Part shown: piece by piece, positions 51,721 through 63,800 of the stretch
Layout: each line of letters starts with the position of its first letter
Numbering within the stretch: position 1 is the first letter of the stretch
Source of the DNA: Euglena gracilis
Lineage: Eukaryota > Euglenida > Euglenophyceae > Euglenales
DNA: 64,000 nt
Direction: 5' to 3'
Assembly: GCA_039621445.1 (NCBI GenBank)
Contig: CP154956.1
Span: 5,702,170-5,766,169 of the forward strand
Made by a program: the position numbers and the translations under genes
Notes under the pieces: generated by a model
Seen by the model: only the letters and a program-made list of their open reading frames with translations
Told to the model about the DNA's origin: nothing
Database searches by the model: none

Positions 51721-53432
51721 GCCAGAAGTCCATTTGCAGCCGATTTTGTGTCTCAATGATTCAAATTTAAGATGCAAAAAGACTAAACACAAAAACCACC
51801 AGTCTGCGATGCAGTGTGCTACATGTTCCTAAGCATGGTGTCGCTGAGGTTTGCGGCGCGTTGTTATGTATTCACAGCTCGTTAGGCTGTGCACACCGCA
51901 GATGGGTCAAACAAACCGCGACAGGGCTGTCTTAAGCACTTGAAACTCTCATCTCAATATTTTCATCTCGAAATATCCATCATTCCCAGAGGAAATCCCG
52001 GAAATCCCGGGAGAAAAATGGTTGCAGAATCACTACCAATACAAAAAAGCTAGGTAGTGGGGGGAGATTGGTGCCAAAAAAAAATTGGAGGCGAGAAAAT
52101 TGACGACGGAAATATTTGGGGGCCAAAACGGTCAAGAAAATACTTGGTAATTGGGGAGGTTTGGATAAAATTGGCAGACTGAAAGACGAATTTGAATATC
52201 ATATGACACCAGTCATTATTATTGGGAGCCTCGCCATACGATTCAAACCCAAATCTGAAATTCATCAGCGGCGATAAACAAGGAAGCGTGGCATGTGCAG
52301 GGGGGGGGGGTGCTAGCCCGGCTTCGAAAAAATGCACAAAAAACGTGCAAAAATGTGGAACGAATGCGCCCTTTTTGCACAAAAAAATTGGGAAAATGCG
52401 CAAAAGTAACATGGAAAAGTTTCTCAGTCAAAAAGGTCTGAAATATTTGGCAGGTCGCCAATTTTTTCAGCGCCACTTGTCTCAGCATCCAATCCCCGAC
52501 CCCTGGTAATTGACCTCCCCTCATGGAGTCCCGGATGAACTGAGCCCACAAAAATACCCTCCACAAACTGCAAATTGCGCAAAAAAACTCAAAAAACACA
52601 CAATCAACGCAAAAAAAACGCAGTTGCATATTCAATGCGCCCGATAAATTTCCATAACCTCTCTGACTTGCTCGGGGGGGGGGGGGTCCTCCACCCACCC
52701 AGCCCAGCGCAGGACCCCCAGGGAACCCCTCAAAAAATGGGCAGCCGAAAGCATTTCACAAAAAAAAAGTTTGGCGCTTCGACCCAAAACCTAAACCCGG
52801 TCCTCCAGCCCGGGACCCTCCAGGGTGGCCTGGTCCAGGATGAGGCTTGTATGGGAATATCGGAGGGGGCCAAAACTGGGGGGTGGGGGACCCCCGCTTC
52901 TACCTCCAGTTTTCAGTCGCCAGAACTTCTCGCCATTGAGTGCAAAATTTCACATTGAGCCCAAGAAAGTCCTAAAACACACTCCCGGCGCGAAGCGCCG
53001 GAAGCTTCTTCTCTTGCCCCCGCAGAGGAGGTGCCTGAAGGCCCATCCAGAAGTCAGCCCTGCTCATGTCAAACGGCGCTTGGCAATAGGGGATAGTATA
53101 AGAGGCCACAACTGGGTTGTGGAATGGTGAGCAGATGGAATGATGAGGGGCCATGAAGAACAAAAGCAACAACATACACCAAACACAAGCACATGCACAC
53201 GCACACGAGCACACACATCCATGGCCCCGGACAGCGTTCAAGGGCCCCTGTTCCCCTGGAACTGGGTCCACTGCCGGACGCCGTTGTGGAGGAGGGAGAG
53301 TGGGAATGGACACAACGCGAAAGCAACGGTTGGGTCTTCACCAGATGTAGGGGAGCAGCAGAACAATGGAAATTATTATGCTCCTCAAAACAAAACAGCA
53401 TTGCAAATTATGAATAAAAACACTATCTTTCA
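51721..53432. other. Non-coding end of duplicated block, copy B
   Basis: Equivalent of 40497-42233, including the hairpin CCGGCGC-GAA-GCGCCGG (52985-53001), G runs at about 52301 and 52674, and the CA-rich stretch near 53175-53215. No gene recognised. Confidence 0.6.
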
Positions 53433-53497
53433 TAATCCATCAAATCACAAACAAAATATCCTTCAAATGATTAAAAAAAAAATCCTAAAAATGAGAA

Positions 53498-53525
<28 letters not shown>
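53498..53525. repeat. AT dinucleotide microsatellite
   Basis: About 14 TA units in an A/T-rich stretch just after the end of duplicated block B. Confidence 0.95.
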
Positions 53526-53528
<3 letters not shown>

Positions 53529-53602
53529 TAACAATAATAATTAAAACAATAATTCATAATAATAAATCATACAAATTTACTGACACATATTGTGAAAACT
53601 AT

Positions 53603-54070
53603 CTGGATCATACATCTCTTTAAGGACCCCGGGGGGGGGTTGCTGGGCTAGGGCTAGAAATTTGGGCTGGCTAGCCCGCCCCCCGGGGGGGGGGGGGGGG
53701 GGCTGGACCCCGGCTGGACCCGAACCGGGGCGAGCTGGACTGAAATCGGAAAAATGCCAAAAAATGACCTGCAGAACACAGTTTTGAAAAAATGATGCAT
53801 CTGAACCCCCCCCAAAATGCCCCAAACGCCCCCCAAACCCCATTTTTGGCCACTTCTGAACACAGTTTTTCAAAAAATTTCGGCACTTTGCGCCGAAAAA
53901 ATTTTGGGCTGGACCCCCTAAAATGGGCTGGCTGGCTGGGCTAGCAGCACCCCCCCCCTCCCCCGGGGGGAGGGGGCTGCTGCGGCTGGGCTGGGCCCAA
54001 ATCGGGGCTGGCTGCAGCCGCCCCCCCCCCCCGGGGGGTTCGCAAAACCTTAGAGAGATGTATGATCTGG
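53603..54070. mobile_element. Short inverted-repeat (foldback or MITE-like) element, 468 bp
   Basis: The left end CTGGATCATACATCTCTTTAAGG (53603-53625) and the right end (54048-54070) are inverted copies matching at about 20 of 23 bases. Inside, both ends continue with CCCCGGGG tracts and CTGGGCTAG or GGCTGGCT words in opposite order. A second partial copy of the right end (TTCGCAAAACCTTAGAGAGATGT) follows directly at about 54072-54094. No coding capacity. No target duplication could be recognised. Confidence 0.65.
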
Positions 54071-54094
54071 ATTCGCAAAACCTTAGAGAGATGT

Positions 54095-56084
54095 TCTCTC
54101 TGGATTCTCTGTCCTTTGAGAAACAGACACTCCCCTGATGGGATCACTTGAATCGTTGGAAGCAAGCGGGAGGACCGGCGAAGGGGGCGAACTGACCTCA
54201 GCAATGCCGAAATGGGGCCTCCCCCTCCACTCGGCACGCCCCAGCTTGCACGCAACAACGCTAACTTACACCAACTCGAGGCAGAATTAAACGGACACTT
54301 AGACACAACGCATCTGTTTCAGGCCGTTGCGAATAAACTCCCAGATGTCTGCAATGACCTGCCCAATTGTGGTGCAGAGTGTGTGTGCGTGCGTGCATTC
54401 AGATGCATAGTGTTGTGTGTTGCAGTCATATCATGTGCTTTGTGGCGTTTTGCAACAATACGTGCAATATCCAAGGGGGGACATTTCCTTGGGCAATGAT
54501 GGTCGGGTCAGACGCACCAGCCTGACCGGAAGACACTTCCAAAGACACCTCCCTCCTCCCTCCTCCTCCTCCTTCGGGCCACTTCTTGTAGCATCGAGCC
54601 TGACCCCTTTGGTGGGTCACAGGATCCCGTTCACCACTTGGCACTTGACACCGCTTGTCTTGACTAAGGACGGGGGGATGCAAAAATTCAGTTCTGCCCC
54701 CCAATTCCCTTTGCAACTCCTTTCCAGCGTACATCATTGTTCAACTGTGGAACATGAATTGCAATTCTTCATTTGTGTTTGGAAATGATGATTCTTTGCA
54801 TGAAGGATGATGCAACTGTGTGGTGAAAAGGGCTATCTAATTAACCTTAATGCAAATAATACATCAAGGTCAGAGACTTTGAACAGTTTGCATCCCGGCA
54901 GAGGAAAAAATTTGAGCTGAAAGGTTCTGAAAGGTTCTGGTGGGAAACTCGAAATCCTTTTGGACAATTAGTCCTGTGCCATTATGAAAGGACCCGTGGA
55001 CGTTTGGCTGCCGCATGACAGGGCAACGCAATTCAACTGAGGGGCAAAAAGTGGAATGCACCGAGGAAAAGCACACTTGCAATTGGGTCACTTCACTTCC
55101 ACTTAAAATCCAACTGATCATCACACCGCCAAACAGCCAAATATTGCACAAAAAAGGGCATGACAGTGCACAGGTCGACAATTGTCACACTGTGAAATCA
55201 AAATGATGAGGACTTCAACAATTGAACCTGGTCATGGACACAACTGCCGAGAGGGGGAAAGCTTCTTCATCCTTTTCCATCACAAACCAGAGCTCAACAG
55301 AGTCCCCTTTTTCGGTGCATTCCCCGCCCACGCGGTGCGACACCCACGGATCCGCCGGAGGACTGCAGTGCGGTCCACCCCTGGGGCCAGGAAAAATGGT
55401 TAGGCGCAAAGGGATGTAATGCAGGCAGGTGGGCAAGCACGTGGAGTAGGCACCCATGTTGGAGACCTCCACAGGCAGCGCCCCCCACATCACCACAAAA
55501 CCGGGGGGGGGGGGTGTTTAAAAAGATGAATAAGAACTTGGAACTCGGGGGCTGGTGTTTTGACTTGAAAAAAAATTGCTGTGTCGGGCCGAAAAGCTCA
55601 TCAAAGGTTATCTTCTCAAGGAGGCGGATTCTGTGTGCATTTATCGAAGGAATTTCTCGAACAACAGTGGAGCTCCAAAATAAGGGGGAATGATCTTAAG
55701 AGTCGGGGGGAGGGATGGTTCTAAAAAGGGTGGTGTGTTGACGGGGTCAGCAATGACATTTTCAAAAAAAAGGACCAAGTTTTGGCCACGTATAATGCCA
55801 ATCAAACGAAATGTAAATATAAAAATGCCAGCCACTTTCCCTTTGGGACAAAACCTCTACTGCCGGAGGAGGTGCAGGCTGGGGAGATCCGCAGAGGACA
55901 CCGCCGACACAGTGGGTTAGCATCACATACACAACACATGCGGCGGGCTGCTGAGTGTGACCCAGCGGAAGGTTTAGCCGGTGCTGCCGAGTGCCACCCC
56001 CCCCCCGGTGCCTTCAGACCATACCATTGCAAAGCGACCACCAGGGGGGGGGGGAGGGGGTCACTTTCCACTCTGAAAAAAACC
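54095..56084. other. No recognised gene
   Basis: Frames of 60-100 codons are open on both strands (for example 55181-54870 minus and 54212-54499 plus), but none has a domain pattern. A T/G-rich stretch with GTGTGTGCGTGCGTGC occurs near 54378-54400. Pyrimidine-rich CCTCCCTCCTCCTCC lies at about 54548-54575. Confidence 0.5.
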
Positions 56085-56350
56085 AGTCAGTCACTTTACC
56101 CCCGGGGGGGGGGGGTCAGCCACTCTTCAGGATGCAATGCAAAATTTGCCCAAAAATCTCAAAATATCCAAAAAATTTCCGGCGCCTTCGGCGCCGGGCC
56201 CGCCACTTTTTCATTTTCAGGCCTACCCCACCGGGGGGGGGGGTTCTGGGCCAAAAAAACCAGTCAGTCACTTTACCCCACCGGGGGGGGGGGGGTTCTG
56301 GGCCAAAAAACCAGTCAGTCACTATGAAAAAACCAGTCAGTCACCCCCCA
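56085..56350. repeat. Four scattered copies of ACCAGTCAGTCAC followed by C/G tracts
   Basis: ACCAGTCAGTCACTTTACCCC occurs near 56083 and 56260, and ACCAGTCAGTCAC again near 56310 and 56331. Each is followed by a run of C or G or by ATG-A tract sequence. The hairpin CCGGCGCC-TTC-GGCGCCGG (56179-56197) lies between the first two. TTCTGGGCCAAAAAA precedes two copies. Confidence 0.8.
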
Positions 56351-58924
56351 GGGGGTGGGGTAGGACAGGTGTTAAGCAATGGTATGATTCAGACACTGAA
56401 AAATCATGCTGCAAATCAGGCTTCTTTTTGCCAACCCCGGGTCGGGAAAAAGGAGCCCGCCCCTGATGCAAGAATCACACAATTTTGAGCCGACCTCCAA
56501 CCCCCTCTCACGAAGAGGAGGGCCAGTCAATAACTTGTTTCTGGACCTCTCCCCCCAGAGGAATCATCAGGGAACAGGCTCTGTTCACCAACGCGGGGAG
56601 TCTTGCGGGAGTTTCCCTGTTACAACCTCCCCCTCAGTCCCTGTGTTATTGAAGTTGGGCCCAACAGAGGAGGGTGAACTTAGGGGGGGGGGTATTAAAT
56701 GAGCGGAGGAGGGGGGAGGGGTATGGACCCCCCCGTGCGAAAAAAAAATTCCGGCGTAAAGCGGCAAGAAATTTTTGGGGCCTTAAAAAAAAAACCCAAA
56801 AAATCGCGTTTTTGTGGTCAAATTGGGCTCAACAGCCCAGGGGGTCATTTTCCCCATCCTTGAGCCCACATACCGCAAATCTGGATGAATCATCCAAAAA
56901 AGCAAAGAGAAACAAACACCCCAATCCACATATTCCTCACCAAAAGTGTGCTCTTCTGGTTGTAAACCACCATACGAAAAAGACAATTTTGCAGGGAAAA
57001 ATGTTTGCTCATGGGCCGGTCAAAAAACTGCACTGCAAAAAACTGCAAAAAAAAAACTGCAAAAAAATTGCACTTCAAAAAAAGTAACAACAAACAAGCT
57101 GAAATGGTGCAAAATATGCAAAAAAAACATACATACAAATGCAAGGCATGCAAAGATGCAAAACTGAAAAGAACATGCAAAACAATGTAAATTGCGGCCA
57201 AGCATTTTTTGCACAAATTTTGAAGCTGACAATGGCAAAAATGAGAGCAATCAATCAATTCCATCCAAACATTTTGGAGAAATTATGCAAAATTTGCACT
57301 AAAATATGCTCGGGAGTGTACAAATAACACTTGCCAAAATAAGCATTGTGGCACCTGTCACCGCATGCACAGGCTGCAGATGGTACAATTTTGGTTTGGG
57401 GAGCAATTTTGGCCCTGTGCAAGGCAAGTGGCAAGATAATTGGGGGCAACAACACGACCAATGAAACCAACAATGATGGTACCAAGGACATCAACTGATG
57501 CTGCTTTCTCTTAAGAAACATCCTTCAAATATATGGCCCAGGAAGAAGGGGCAGAGCACCTTAAGATAAACACCTCAAATTTCCCAAAAATATATAAAAA
57601 AACTGCAAAAAAATTGCAAAAAGTGAAAACCCAAAATGTGAAAACTGCAAAAAAAAAAACTGCAAAAACAACATGGTGCATATTTCCCCCCTCCCTGGTA
57701 GCAATGAAACCCATTGATCAGCTCAGGAGAGGGCAAAACCTTCATGTGAATTCCACAAGGACTCACTGTCACATGGATAGCAACCGTTGGCAAAAAAAAA
57801 AAAACCTTGGAAATACTCAGTCAGTGGCAGGGAGTGCGACGTCACATGCAACTGCTCCACGAGGTCCCACACGAAAGCAATTGGATGCAGGTTCCATTGA
57901 CGAACAACAATAACAACACAATTTTTGCGAATCAAACCACATTTTGGGCCAAATATCAAATTTGAGAGAAAAGCAGTTCAAATATAATATAGCACACACA
58001 AAACCAATATTTTTGACACCCTGTGGTAATTTCACACTATGCTCCAAAAAAATGTCATTGCCGCTGCGACAACACAGTGCGGCTTCAACAACACGGTGCG
58101 GCTTGCACAGGGGGGGGTCAGGCAAAACTCCATTCAAAACACCCATGCCGTCACCATAAATACACACCGAAAACAACGGTTTGGCTCCCTGGCAAGCAGG
58201 GAGGGAGCCATACCAGTCAACCCCGCTCCTTGGCAGCCCTCCCTGGGTGAGCCAGCAACCTGACGGGCACAGGTCCAGGGGCCCCTGCAGCCACCCCCCC
58301 AGGACTCTCTCAGCATACGACAGGGAAAGAAGACAGAGAACAGCTGAGGCAGTGATGCTGTCCACCCGGCCCTTCGCCGCTGCGTATGTTCCGGTGTTTC
58401 GCAAAAAAAACACAAATTTCGCCAAAATAAAAAAAAACAAAAAAAGAGCGTCTACATCCCCCGCCATCCTGTTGCGGCCCACACCTTTGTTAAAAGATCC
58501 CTCGCAGGGGTCCACTGTATTGGGGTTTCCGCTGGGAAATCCCAAAAAATCGCTGGATCTCGGGGGGGGGGGGTCCCCTGACTGGAAAAAATTCCTCCGG
58601 CGCATTAAGCGGATGGAAACTGGGGGTTTGAAGGTCCATTTTGTTCCAAAAAAAACTTGAAAAATGAGCCCTCTCCAATGCTTTGCTTGTTTTTGCTGGT
58701 CTCTGGAAAACCCTTTCCAACTTTCAACTAGTGGACCCCCCAGCAGGACAGAATGGGAGGGCTTGGTGGGGGGGTCGACCCCCCACCCACCACAGCGTTC
58801 TCAAAAATTTTGTAAAATTGAAATCTTGTGACATGGATTTTGGCCAGGGAAATTTTGAATTTTTTGGAAAAATGAAAATACATGATTTTTTTTATGGAAA
58901 ACCACATTTTTTTCACAAAAAAAT
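56351..58924. other. No recognised gene; A-rich CTGCAAAA repeats
   Basis: 57026-57080 and 57600-57670 consist of repeated ACTGCAAAAAA words. One minus-strand frame of 262 codons (58605-57817) is open but shows no family pattern. G runs lie near 56690 and 58562. ACACGGTGCGGCTT-like words repeat near 58075-58105. Confidence 0.5.
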
Positions 58925-59215
58925 TTCAGGTTTTAAAAAAAAGGCGGAGGAAAAATGAAGTTTTTAACAGGTCTTTGGCTGATTTTGTTCCAAGAATTCC
59001 CAAAAATGGCCAAAAACGGGCATTTTTGGCCATTTTTGGGGGTCACAAAAAAATTTTGTGCCCGTCACTGGAAAAAAAATTTCCACTAGCTAGCCCTGCT
59101 AGCAGACCCCCCCCGGGGGGGGGGGTCTGCTAGAAAACCCACTAGCCAAATTTGGACTAGCTGCAGTCCAACCCCTCCCCGGGGGGGGGGGGTACTGCAA
59201 TCCTTTAAGCAAAAG
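58925..59215. repeat. Dispersed repeat family R1, copy 1
   Basis: Shared in order with 63215-63505: GGCTGATTTTGTTCCAA, CCCAAAAATGGCCAAAAAC, TTTTGGCCATTTTTGGGG, CACTGGAAAAAAAAT, a palindrome GCAGACC with C run, G run and GGTCTGCTAG, then TTTGGACTAGCTGCAGTCCA and AAGCAAAAGCCTGCT. No coding capacity recognised. Confidence 0.88.
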
Positions 59216-60549
59216 CCTGCTGAGGAGGGGGGTGAAAAAAAGATGCTCAAAAAAAATTGGATCAAATTTTTGGCACAATCAAATTTTACTGAGACTTTTC
59301 TCTGGGTTTTTTTGGGGGTTTTCAATTTTTTCAAAAAGTGGCGGAATGTTGACAACCTCCAGGGCGAAAAATCAAACCCCCCGATGAAATCTGGCAATTC
59401 AATTAAACCAAAAGCTCCCTTGAGGGGGTGGGAAAAGACTGGTCATTGATGAAGACCCACACAAAACCTCACCATACAACTATGAGGAGGGACCGGGGTT
59501 GGGGTTAGCCCGCGCAGCATCCGATGATCAGGACACAGAAGGCAACGACAGGCCAGGCGTTGTGTGTAAAGGCACTGCCGGAGGGCACCCCATCTTCTGG
59601 AATGCGCGGTGCATTTGGGTTCCGCAGATTGGCAACCCCGCACCAGGCTGTTTTTTACCAACCCCCAGGGGGGGGGAGGGGGGTCCGGAGTGCCTGCCCA
59701 GGCAGGCACCCCCCCCCCCACGGGGTGGGATCGGCACCCGACTAAAATACAGCCTGCCCCGCACCATGGCACACAGGCGGAGCTTATTTTCCGATTTATA
59801 AGAATCTCAGCAGCCAAACTTTTAACAAAATTCAAATTCGGGCACGGCGGAGACCCTGTGCCAGGAAGGTAGGTCAAGAGTCGAATTTCCACACCTTTCC
59901 CGGGAGAGAATGAAACACGTGACTGACATTGTCACCTGTTTGGCCAGTACCGGGGACCCTGACAACTTCCCATCAAGACGGATTGGCCGGTACCAAACAC
60001 CCCGACAGTTTCCCAAGGAGGGCATTTCGAGGGAAAATCAATGAAAAAATGATCCTGACAGGTTAGCCAGTATCAGGGACCCAGGCGGGACCCTGATGGG
60101 ACCCTGACAAATTCACGGGCATGACAATTTCCCATTGGGGTTTTCCCGTTGGGGTCAGGTACGGCCATGATTTGGTCCAGATGCGTGGAAAAAAAAGAGA
60201 GAAAGCTAAAAAAACCAAATTGAAACTCAGAAGCACACTTCATAGGGTTGTGGGCAGATTCTGTATCGCAGAAAGAGCAACTGAACCTTCGCCCCTTGGG
60301 AGCAGTGCTGGAATGCCCTGGTTGCATCCAGTCAGGGTGGCTCGACGACTGCCAATACCTTCCCATCACTTGCATTCCCTCAGAGCCAGGCCCCATGGCT
60401 AGGGCCAACAAGGTCAGGGGCCCTTGTCTTAGTCGACTTCGGGTCATCCCGTGACGAATTTTAAGTCCGGTTTGGCCGCCCAAAGCAGTGGACAGCAGTG
60501 AAAGTTTTTTTTTAAAAAGAAATTGCTGCGGGATCTTACCTCCCCCCCA
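59216..60549. other. No recognised gene
   Basis: Mixed stretch with frames up to 160 codons on the minus strand (60561-60073) and 149 codons (59892-59443), none with a known pattern. ACCGGGGACCCTGACA-like phrases occur near 59948, 60073 and 60095. Confidence 0.45.
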
Positions 60550-60920
60550 TTGTCTAAGCACCGGAAAAGATGGGTAAGAACGGGGGGGGGGGGCTTATTT
60601 TGCCAAAATATGGGTAAGAACCAGGGGAGTGGTGCTTAGACAAGGGGGAAAAATTTGACTGCAAAAAAAATCCGGCGCTTCGCACCGAAGAGGGAAAATT
60701 CCCCTTATTTTGGAGGTCCACTGTTGAACTTGCACACATTTGGATGCAGAAATCAAATCAGGTCTCAGAAGTTGCAAAGATTTCGAAATTTTTGAGAAAT
60801 TTCCCTTAAAAAATGCACACAAAATAAACCTCCCCGTGACGATGACCTTTAAAAAGATGGGTAAGAACCGGGGGGGTGCTTAGACAAGGGTGGTGCTTAG
60901 ACAGGGGGGGGGAGGTAATT
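60550..60920. repeat. Repeated GGGTAAGAAC and GTGCTTAGACA units
   Basis: GATGGGTAAGAAC with a G run occurs near 60570 and 60857, and ATGGGTAAGAACC near 60610. GTGCTTAGACAAGGG follows near 60632 and 60877, with GGTGCTTAGACAGGGG near 60890. The word TGTCTAAGCACCGG (60552) is the inverse form. The units are separated by 250 bp of A/T-rich sequence with an imperfect GGCGCTTCGC hairpin. Confidence 0.82.
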
Positions 60921-62639
60921 TCAAAAATAGGCGATCAAAAAAATCAATCAGGAACTGCCATCCAGCACACTGCGACCTGTGCCATATGGGACTGTGCAAA
61001 GAAAATTCCTTTGACGCCAAACACAACGAAAGAAAAAATTTGGACTGAAAGCCGGCGTCTCACGAAAAACAGGAGGGCCGGGGGTGGGTTCCACCCCCAC
61101 CCATGGGATTTCCGCCGCCCCTGGAAAACAGAAAGGAGCAAGGCGTCGGACCCTCCACCACATTTTTGGAGCCAATGTGCCGTATTGTATGGAATGTGAT
61201 ATTGACATATGCTGATATATCATTTAACAATAAATATAAATGAAATAGAACAAATAAAGATGGGGTTTTTTGTCCAATTCTGGTAAAACCAGGCTGGATA
61301 AACACGCAAGCTGCTGTTTACCAGACAGGCACCTCCCCCCCCCCACCCCAGGGTCTCCGGGATTATCAACCCCTGGGGGTGGGCTTGGCTTGGCTTGGCC
61401 TGTCATTGGGATGGAGGCCTGATCGAAACACCATTGATTCACATCCAGCCTTCACCGGTGGTGGCCGTGCCAGAGGTGGAGGGGTGGGTCCGGGGGGCAC
61501 TGCTTGAAGAGGAGGAACTTCCGTCCCCGCGGGGGCTGGAGTGCTGGGCACACAGACCGGCGCAGGCGTGGGGTGTACTGGGGCACCGGCATGAGCAACC
61601 CCCACTGGAAATGAAAACCAAGTAAATAAATAAATACTTGTGTTTTTTGTCAGGTGCTTAAAAACGGGCCATCCGCCTCGAAGATCCCGAACGGGGTTTA
61701 AAGTGCGTACCATGCAAATTCCAGTTGTCGAGCAGCAGGGCAACTTGCAGCGCAATTGCCCGAAAAAAAGAGCACCAATTTTGCAAAAAAAGTGAGACTT
61801 TTCACAAATTTTTCCTTGGGCAATAAAATGCAAATTACACAAAAAATGCGAAATTGTGCAACTTGCACCTTTTCTTCAGCAGACCCCCTGGGGGTGCTTG
61901 GGGCTGATGCTTTGACAAGGGGGGCCCCGAAGTCCCCTGACTGTCCAATGACGGAGTCAAGAGAGAATGAGGACAGAAACTGCAGTTTGCTCAGCAAAAT
62001 TGCCACAAGATGATTTGTTTTTTGCTGCCTTTGGTCACTGTGACAGGGAAATGAGGTGGGTTCCTGTCACCAAAACAACCCCTCCCCTGGCCTCAGGGCA
62101 GTACGGGAAGAAACCCTGGTGGGGGGTCAACCCCCCCCCCCACGCACACCACGGCACCACCCAAGGAAATATTCCTTGAGCACCGAAATAAAATAAAACT
62201 CGACCGAAAAAAAATGGCGCCCCCAGAAATGCGGGAAGAGGTGGGGGGGGGTCGACCCCCACCCACCACCCATACCTAGATACGGTTGTGGATTCCTGTA
62301 CAGACTTGCCCAGCAACCTCCTCATTTATCACTGGGCCGCCTTGTGATTCCCGAGACTGAAGCGGGACCTCCTCCTCGTCGGAACCGACGGACTTCATCT
62401 CATGTCCTTCACCCTTTGGCGCCGCGAGCGCCATGCAGAAATATTGCACCGTGTGTTCAGCGTGAAGTTTGGACAATATAATCCACGACTGGCCATTTCA
62501 CCACTCATCAGAAAAACGCCCCCAGTTGGGGGGGGGGGGGCTTCAGGGTCCCCTAAATGGGAAAACAGAAATAATTTTTCGATACTTTGTGGGGGGGGAT
62601 TTTGTTTCCAGAAAACACCCAACATGTACCCTCCCCCCC
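60921..62639. other. No recognised gene
   Basis: No domain pattern on either strand. GGCTTGGCTTGGCTTGG occurs near 61382-61400. Two copies of GGGGTCAACCCCC or GGGGTCGACCCCC with CACCAC flanks lie near 62125 and 62248, palindromic like those at 58770 and 63080. Confidence 0.45.
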
Positions 62640-63020
62640 CTATGTCCAATGACCGGTAACCTCTGTCCTCTGACCGGGGGGGTGGTCGTTGGACATAGGG
62701 TGGTGACCAAAAAGGTGTCCTCTGACCGGGGGGGTGGTCGTTGGACATGGGGTTAAAAAAAAGTTGGTGGGTACCCGGGTCCCTACCCACCCAAAAATGC
62801 CCAAATTTTCCCTTCTGGCGCTTCGCGCCGAAAATTTTGGGCAATTTTGACAATTTTTTGTCCAAAAAGTGTCAAAAATGGCATTTTGGCCAAATTTTTG
62901 GCCAATTTTTGGGCAAAATTTTTCGTCGCGGCGCTTCGCTTGGTCAAACCTCCGAAAAGGTGTCCTCTGACCGGGGGGGTGGTCATTGGACATAGGGGGG
63001 TCGTTGGACATAGGGGGGGG
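62640..63020. repeat. Repeated CCTCTGACCGGGGGG and GGTCGTTGGACATAG units
   Basis: CCTCTGACCGGGGGGGTGGTC occurs near 62666, 62719 and 62963, each followed by GTTGGACAT or ATTGGACAT. TCGTTGGACATAGGGG is added at 63000. The inverse CTATGTCCAATGACCGG lies at 62640. A hairpin GGCGC-TTC-GCGCC (62817-62829) separates the second and third. Confidence 0.88.
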
Positions 63021-63214
63021 GGTACAAAAATTGGCTTTTTGGCACGTTTTTGGTGGTTTAAATAATGACCGGGGTGGGGGGGGTCGACCCCTCCCCACCA
63101 GGCTTTTGCTTAGGGACCCGGGGGGGGGGGGGGGTACTGGCTAGCCAATCGGCTAGACACTGGAAAAAATGGACTACCTCCGGGGTCCCCCCAACTGGAA
63201 AAAAAATTTTTCCT

Positions 63215-63505
63215 CCGGCGCTGTGCGCCAGAGGAAGAAATGAGGTTTTTAATGGGTTTTTGGCTGATTTTGTTCCAAAAATTCCCAAAAATGGCCAAAA
63301 ACAGGCATTATTGGCCATTTTTGGGGTCCCAAAAAAAATATCGGCGCTTCGCGCCGGTCACTGGAAAAAAAATTCCACTAGCTCCCTGCCAGCAGACCCC
63401 TGGGGGGGGGGGTCTGCTAGAAATCCCACTAGTCAAATTTGGACTAGCTGCAGTCCAGCCCCCCCGGGGGGGGGGGGGGGGGTACGGCAATCTCTTAAGC
63501 AAAAG
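63215..63505. repeat. Dispersed repeat family R1, copy 2 (and partial copy 3 to 63800)
   Basis: Match of 58925-59215. This copy carries hairpins GGCGC-TGT-GCGCC (63217-63229) and CGGCGC-TTC-GCGCCG (63342-63356), while copy 1 has no such hairpin at the second site. A third, shortened copy follows at about 63690-63800 (GTTAGCAGACCCCCC, TTTGGACTGG, CCTTAAACAGAAGC). Confidence 0.85.
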
Positions 63506-63800
63506 CCTGCTCCCCACCCACCACCCTGGCTGTTCGGCCGATTCCCATTCTGCCCTGGGGCTGGGGGCTCACTTTTTGGCGGGTAAATTTTGGGGTCAAA
63601 AAAAGAGAAAACAACACCTCCTCCGGGGGGAGGGGGTCCACTCGGCACCCCCCAGGTCACAATAAAAAAAACTCTGCCTGCGCTTCACGACAGTCAGCGG
63701 GGGAAAAAAATCAACGAGCTGGCCCTGTTAGCAGACCCCCCAAGCCATATTTGGGAATTTGGACTGGTTGCCGCCGATCTCCCCTGGTTGCTGCGAACCC

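Larger units (their letters stand above)
44702..53432. repeat. Large duplicated block, copy B
   Basis: Match of copy A (35021-42233) in the same orientation, with a start offset of 9681 bp. It is longer because it keeps 1.38 kb of the minus-strand DIRS element and about 140 bp near 47150-47290. After CACTATCTTT at 53432 the copies diverge completely. Confidence 0.95.

Noticed and set aside
57817-58605. 262-codon minus-strand ORF as a host gene
   Set aside because: No recognisable domain, and A-rich and G-rich tracts lie inside. It cannot be told from chance.
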